From: Candidatus Glassbacteria bacterium RIFCSPLOWO2_12_FULL_58_11
Lineage (GTDB): Bacteria > Gemmatimonadota > Glassbacteria > GWA2-58-10
Direction of reading: 5' to 3'
Length of the DNA stretch: 8,476 nt
NCBI GenBank assembly: GCA_001780825.1
Contig: MFIX01000109.1
Location: 1 to 8,476, forward strand
In this document: in pieces, positions 5,657 through 8,476 of the stretch
Layout of the letters: the number at the start of each line of letters is the position of its first letter
Position numbering within the stretch: position 1 is the stretch's first letter
Notes under the pieces: generated by a model
Told to the model about the DNA's origin: nothing
What the model saw: only the letters and a program-made list of their open reading frames with translations
The model's database searches: none
Program-made: the position numbers and the translations under genes

Positions 5657-7090
5657 TCAGACCACCAACGGCTGGATGCCGGACAGCTTGCAGTAATCCT
5701 GCAATTGACGCTTGAAGTCGCCATAGAAGAACAACTGATGGAAGCCGGGATAGTCCAGAGTTTCGGATACTCCATCCAGCTTGAGGCCGACAGCGACTAC
5801 GCAGCCCCCGGCAGGCGGCACCGCGATATTATCAGTCACCTCTCCGGCGGAAATGACCATCCGCGGCACCGGGGATTCGAGCAGGACATCGGCGACAGTC
5901 ACCCGCTGGCCGACTTTCCAGATTGTCCGGGGCACCGCGTCGCGACTGCCATGGTGATGACTCAGGTAAAACGGCTCGGGCGGCTGATTGAATCCGTTCA
6001 GGCGGGTGGGACAACTGCAGTGGGAACCGATCAGCAGATTTTTCGCGGTCTCGGGAACCGGGTCCTGCTGGAATCCGGGGCGGTCGAACAGGTACTGGAC
6101 CAGGGCATGGGTCACGCAGGCTTCGATATCGGCCTCGCAAGCCGCGGGCACGCCGCAGTCGTTCATTCTGGCCCAGGAGATACAGGGCAGGCTCACCCCG
6201 GTGGGGCCTAGGGCGCCCAGGCAGTCCATCGTGATTCCATCACCCTCCTCGCTCTCGAGAATCCGGCGGGCGACCGCAAAACTCCGGACGCCGTTAAGCA
6301 CATCCTGCTCAGTGGCGCCGGCCAGCCGGGTGGCCCGCTGGAGGAAACTTGCGGCGATCTGCCTGATCTCCTCATCCGGCGCGGTCTTCTCGTACAGCTC
6401 GATAAAGTGTTTCGCCGGGAGGCGGCGCAGGCGCGTGCCGAAAAACTCCAGGCGGCTGTCCTCGCGCTTGTCGCCCTCCAGGACGATAAAACGCATCTCG
6501 CGCAGTTTCGCCCTGGCTTTCAACATCTTCAAGCCGTACACAGCCTGGCTGAAATCATCGGTCGAGCAGATATACACGCCGCTCCGGCCGGCCGGGCCGG
6601 CGGTATTGGTAGTGAATGCCGTGCCGACCGGCGCGAATACCACCGTGGGGATCCCGCTATCCGCGGCCTTACCGACTGTGGGCCAGGCGTGCTGCTGACG
6701 GTCGAGGAGGATAAGAAATATGCCATCCGCCTTCTTTTCTGCGGCTCTGCCGACCCAGGCTTCCGCCTGTTCCAGGCTGTGGATGAGCCGGGATTCCATC
6801 TCAAAATCGATTCCCAGTTCTCCGGCGGCGGTACGAGCCAGGCGGCTGTAGTTTTCCAGCGCCTCGACGCCATCGTAAATCTGACCCGGCCAAAGCATGC
6901 CGTACTCTTCCTGGCGCCGCACCGCTGCCGCCATCACCCGCGGGATGTACTTCGCGCCGGGCCCCGCCGGAGCGACCGTACCCCAGCGCTCCGCACCGGC
7001 CCACAGGATTCGCGTTTTTCCCAAAGCGGCTGCCCCGAGAAGCCCGCAGCCCGCATTGACCAGAAAGCGGCGGCGTGTACAGACAGACAT
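5657..7090 (-). CDS. Tat-exported L-fucose/L-arabinose isomerase-like protein
   Basis: A 477-residue protein that starts with a twin-arginine signal: TRRRFL at 5-10, a hydrophobic run to about residue 24, and an Ala-Gly-Ala cleavage candidate at 31-33, so the mature protein should lie outside the cytoplasm. The body resembles the FucI/AraA-fold family of proteins related to L-fucose isomerase (COG2407-like). It has the Rossmann-like ADGIFLILL (121-129), GITMDCLGALG (285-295), NDCGVPAACEADIEA (310-324), GSHCSCPTRLNGF (355-367) and a C-terminal GFHQLFFYGDF (449-459). Glu319, Asp321, His357 and His451 are plausible metal or substrate ligands by position, but this is not proven. Sugar isomerases are normally cytoplasmic, so the signal peptide makes isomerase activity uncertain; a binding role is possible. 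ATG 7090 follows GGAGG (7097-7101) at 6 nt. It is divergent from an MFS sugar-type transporter. Confidence 0.82.
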   Translation of the reverse strand: MSVCTRRRFLVNAGCGLLGAAALGKTRILWAGAERWGTVAPAGPGAKYIPRVMAAAVRRQEEYGMLWPGQIYDGVEALENYSRLARTAAGELGIDFEMESRLIHSLEQAEAWVGRAAEKKADGIFLILLDRQQHAWPTVGKAADSGIPTVVFAPVGTAFTTNTAGPAGRSGVYICSTDDFSQAVYGLKMLKARAKLREMRFIVLEGDKREDSRLEFFGTRLRRLPAKHFIELYEKTAPDEEIRQIAASFLQRATRLAGATEQDVLNGVRSFAVARRILESEEGDGITMDCLGALGPTGVSLPCISWARMNDCGVPAACEADIEACVTHALVQYLFDRPGFQQDPVPETAKNLLIGSHCSCPTRLNGFNQPPEPFYLSHHHGSRDAVPRTIWKVGQRVTVADVLLESPVPRMVISAGEVTDNIAVPPAGGCVVAVGLKLDGVSETLDYPGFHQLFFYGDFKRQLQDYCKLSGIQPLVV

Positions 7091-7154
7091 TTTGCGCCTC
7101 CAGTGCTGGAAAGAAGAAAATAATCCGGTCTGGTTTAGTTTTCTTTCTGAAAAT

Positions 7155-7184
7155 AATGTATCAAATCAGAATTCACTATGTCAA
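7155..7184 (-). promoter_or_regulatory. Promoter for the exported isomerase-like gene
   Basis: On the minus strand, a perfect TTGACA (7179-7184) is followed after 18 bp by TACATT (7155-7160), and the bases TGA immediately before it make an extended -10. Transcription would begin near 7148 with a leader of about 58 nt. The -10 is only 4/6, so the extended TG matters to the call. Confidence 0.5.
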
Positions 7185-7240
7185 ATTATAATCCTGCCAT
7201 CGGGCTGTTATTTTGCCTGGCCCGCGCCCTAAGTTTTTTC

Positions 7241-7268
7241 TTGTCACGGACAGAGTCGGCTGTAAATT
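7241..7268 (+). promoter_or_regulatory. Weak promoter candidate for the MFS transporter gene
   Basis: TTGTCA (7241-7246, 5/6) is followed after 16 bp by TAAATT (7263-7268, 4/6), about 70 nt before the ATG at 7341. A perfect TATAAT at 7187-7192 on the same strand is an alternative -10 but has no recognisable -35. Either could serve, and the call is tentative. Confidence 0.3.
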
Positions 7269-7340
7269 ATAGAAAGCAGTCTCCACCTCACTCAAAGCCT
7301 TCACGCTCTCTCTCACCGTCCTTTTCAGCGGAGGTAGTCC

Positions 7341-8471
7341 ATGATCCAGCTAGTTGCGATTCTGAGCGTCTTCGTTCTGGGCATCGTTTTCTCACTGATC
7401 GGGGCGATCAAGTTGAAGCTGGCTGAGAAACTGGGCATCGATGATGCCAAGGTCGGCGGACTGATCTCCACGCTGATGTTTACCAGCATTTTCGTGGTCC
7501 TGTTTATCGGCCCGCTGGTGGATGCCTGGGGCCACAAGCCCTTTGCGATCCTGGGCTTCCTGCTCTCCGGAGCGGCGATCTTTCTTTTCTCCACTCTCAA
7601 AAGCTACAAAGGCGTGGTGTTCGCCTGTATCCTGCTGGGTGTCGGCGGGATGTGCGTCAACACCGTGGGCAATACCCTGATGACGGTGGTGCTGTTCGGC
7701 GGGCAGAATGCGCCGGCGGCGCTCAATTTCGGAAACATGTTTTTCGGTCTGGGCGCTTTTTCCACCCCCTTCCTGGCGATCTTTCTCATCCACCGTCTGG
7801 GTCTGTCCAAGACCGTCAGCCTGATCGCGCTGATCGCTTTCGCGCCGATTATTTTCGCCCTGGTAACCACCACCTATCCGGCCCTGCCGCCGGCCGGGTT
7901 CGATATCGCCAATGCGGTCGCCCTGCTGGGCAACCCGGCCGTGCTGGTCGCTGCGCTGGCCCTGTTCTGCTATGTCGGCCTGGAGGCCTCGATGGGCGGC
8001 TGGATCACCACCTACCTGACCAGCGTGGGCCTGCCGGCCGGCAAGGCCGGGGGCATCCTCTCGGCCTTCTGGATCGCGATCATGGCTTCCCGGCTCGGCA
8101 CCTCCGGCGTGATCTCCCCCGAGAACGGAGTGACGGCGATCCTGGCCCTGGCCCTGGTAGCGGCGGTCTCTATTTTTACCATGACCGCCACCCGCAGTAA
8201 TGCCCTGGCAGGGACCGCGGTGGTAGTGACCGGGCTGGCCTTCGGCCCCATTTTCCCGACTATCGTAGGGGTCACTTTCTCGAAAATCAATCCCGAGCTC
8301 TACGGCAGCGTGTTCGCGATCATTTTCGCGGTCGGCCTGCTAGGCGCGACAATCCTGCCCGCGGCGATCGGGATCCTTTCCAAGGGCAAGACCATCCAGA
8401 AGAGCCTGATTGTCGCCGCGGTGACCGCGCTGGCCCTGGCGGTGATCGCTCTTATAATGGGACGGGTGTGA
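7341..8471 (+). CDS. MFS transporter, fucose:proton symporter-like (FHS-like)
   Basis: A 376-residue, strongly hydrophobic inner-membrane protein consistent with the 12-helix major facilitator fold, near the lower end of the usual length. The loop between helices 2 and 3 carries a motif-A-like GPLVDAWGHKP (57-67). The segment CYVGLEASMGGWITTYL (210-226) at the start of the C-terminal half closely resembles the glycine-containing helix 7 of FHS-type sugar symporters. LAFGPIFPTIVG (299-310) matches the typical helix 10 region. Proton-coupled uptake of a sugar or sugar derivative is inferred from the family; the exact substrate is not readable. ATG 7341 follows GGAGG (7330-7334) at 6 nt. It is divergent from the exported isomerase-like gene and may share its regulation. 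The stop is 5 nt from the window end, so a downstream operon partner cannot be judged. Confidence 0.87.
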   Translation: MIQLVAILSVFVLGIVFSLIGAIKLKLAEKLGIDDAKVGGLISTLMFTSIFVVLFIGPLVDAWGHKPFAILGFLLSGAAIFLFSTLKSYKGVVFACILLGVGGMCVNTVGNTLMTVVLFGGQNAPAALNFGNMFFGLGAFSTPFLAIFLIHRLGLSKTVSLIALIAFAPIIFALVTTTYPALPPAGFDIANAVALLGNPAVLVAALALFCYVGLEASMGGWITTYLTSVGLPAGKAGGILSAFWIAIMASRLGTSGVISPENGVTAILALALVAAVSIFTMTATRSNALAGTAVVVTGLAFGPIFPTIVGVTFSKINPELYGSVFAIIFAVGLLGATILPAAIGILSKGKTIQKSLIVAAVTALALAVIALIMGRV

Positions 8472-8476
8472 GGCGT

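Noticed and set aside
6998..7090. Lipoprotein signal because of the Cys at residue 15 in the isomerase-like protein
   Set aside because: The residues before the Cys (Val-Asn-Ala-Gly) do not fit a lipobox and the Cys lies too early in the hydrophobic run; cleavage after Ala-Gly-Ala is more likely.
7080..7340. Approximate direct repeats around 7157 and 7178 (ATGTATCAAAT, TATGTCAAAT) as operator sites
   Set aside because: The match is imperfect, AT-rich and overlaps promoter hexamers, so it may be coincidental.

Overview
The window looks like an ordinary metabolic and transport region of an uncultured bacterial chromosome with moderately high GC. I see no phage, plasmid, transposase, CRISPR, tRNA or rRNA signals. 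Four minus-strand genes or promoters carry good Shine-Dalgarno sequences or sigma70-type boxes (TTGACA- and TATAAT-like hexamers 17-18 bp apart), and one gene encodes a Tat-type export signal. This fits a bacterium with conventional sigma70 promoters and argues weakly against Bacteroidota. An assignment to an FCB-type or Latescibacterota-like environmental lineage would be a guess from gene content only.

Left part (1-2724). A truncated zinc-independent-type MDR oxidoreductase leaves the window on the minus strand and has a well-formed promoter at 248-276. Divergent from it is a UroD-superfamily gene (corrinoid methyltransferase or HemE-like fold). It is complete except for one in-frame TAA at 944-946, exactly where the family usually has the Glu of a Pro-Glu-Trp motif. 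Seventeen bases after it, starting at TTG, is a CitMHS/ArsB-type membrane anion transporter, probably in the same transcript.

Middle (2746-5094). Two minus-strand genes converge on the transporter: a type II NADH dehydrogenase, then an EamA/DMT-family permease. The permease probably starts at 3600, not at the longer TTG, because a near-consensus promoter lies at 3695-3723 and contains that TTG. Both chosen starts here shorten the longest possible frames.

Intergenic 5095-5656. No gene is seen. It holds an AT-rich upstream region for the NADH dehydrogenase, a 129-bp palindromic element (5378-5506) with 9-bp terminal inverted repeats and nested hairpins that looks like a non-coding mobile or interspersed repeat, and a strong stem-loop (5608-5649) just after the next gene.

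Right part (5657-8471). A Tat-exported protein with the fold signature of L-fucose/L-arabinose isomerase-like enzymes is divergent from an MFS sugar-type transporter resembling the fucose:proton symporter group. The 250-bp gap between them has promoter candidates in both directions. The pair suggests a carbohydrate-related module, but neither substrate can be read from sequence. The most notable items are the single-codon lesion in the UroD-like gene, the palindromic repeat, and the exported isomerase-like protein. I do not see a convincing wholly new multi-gene system.
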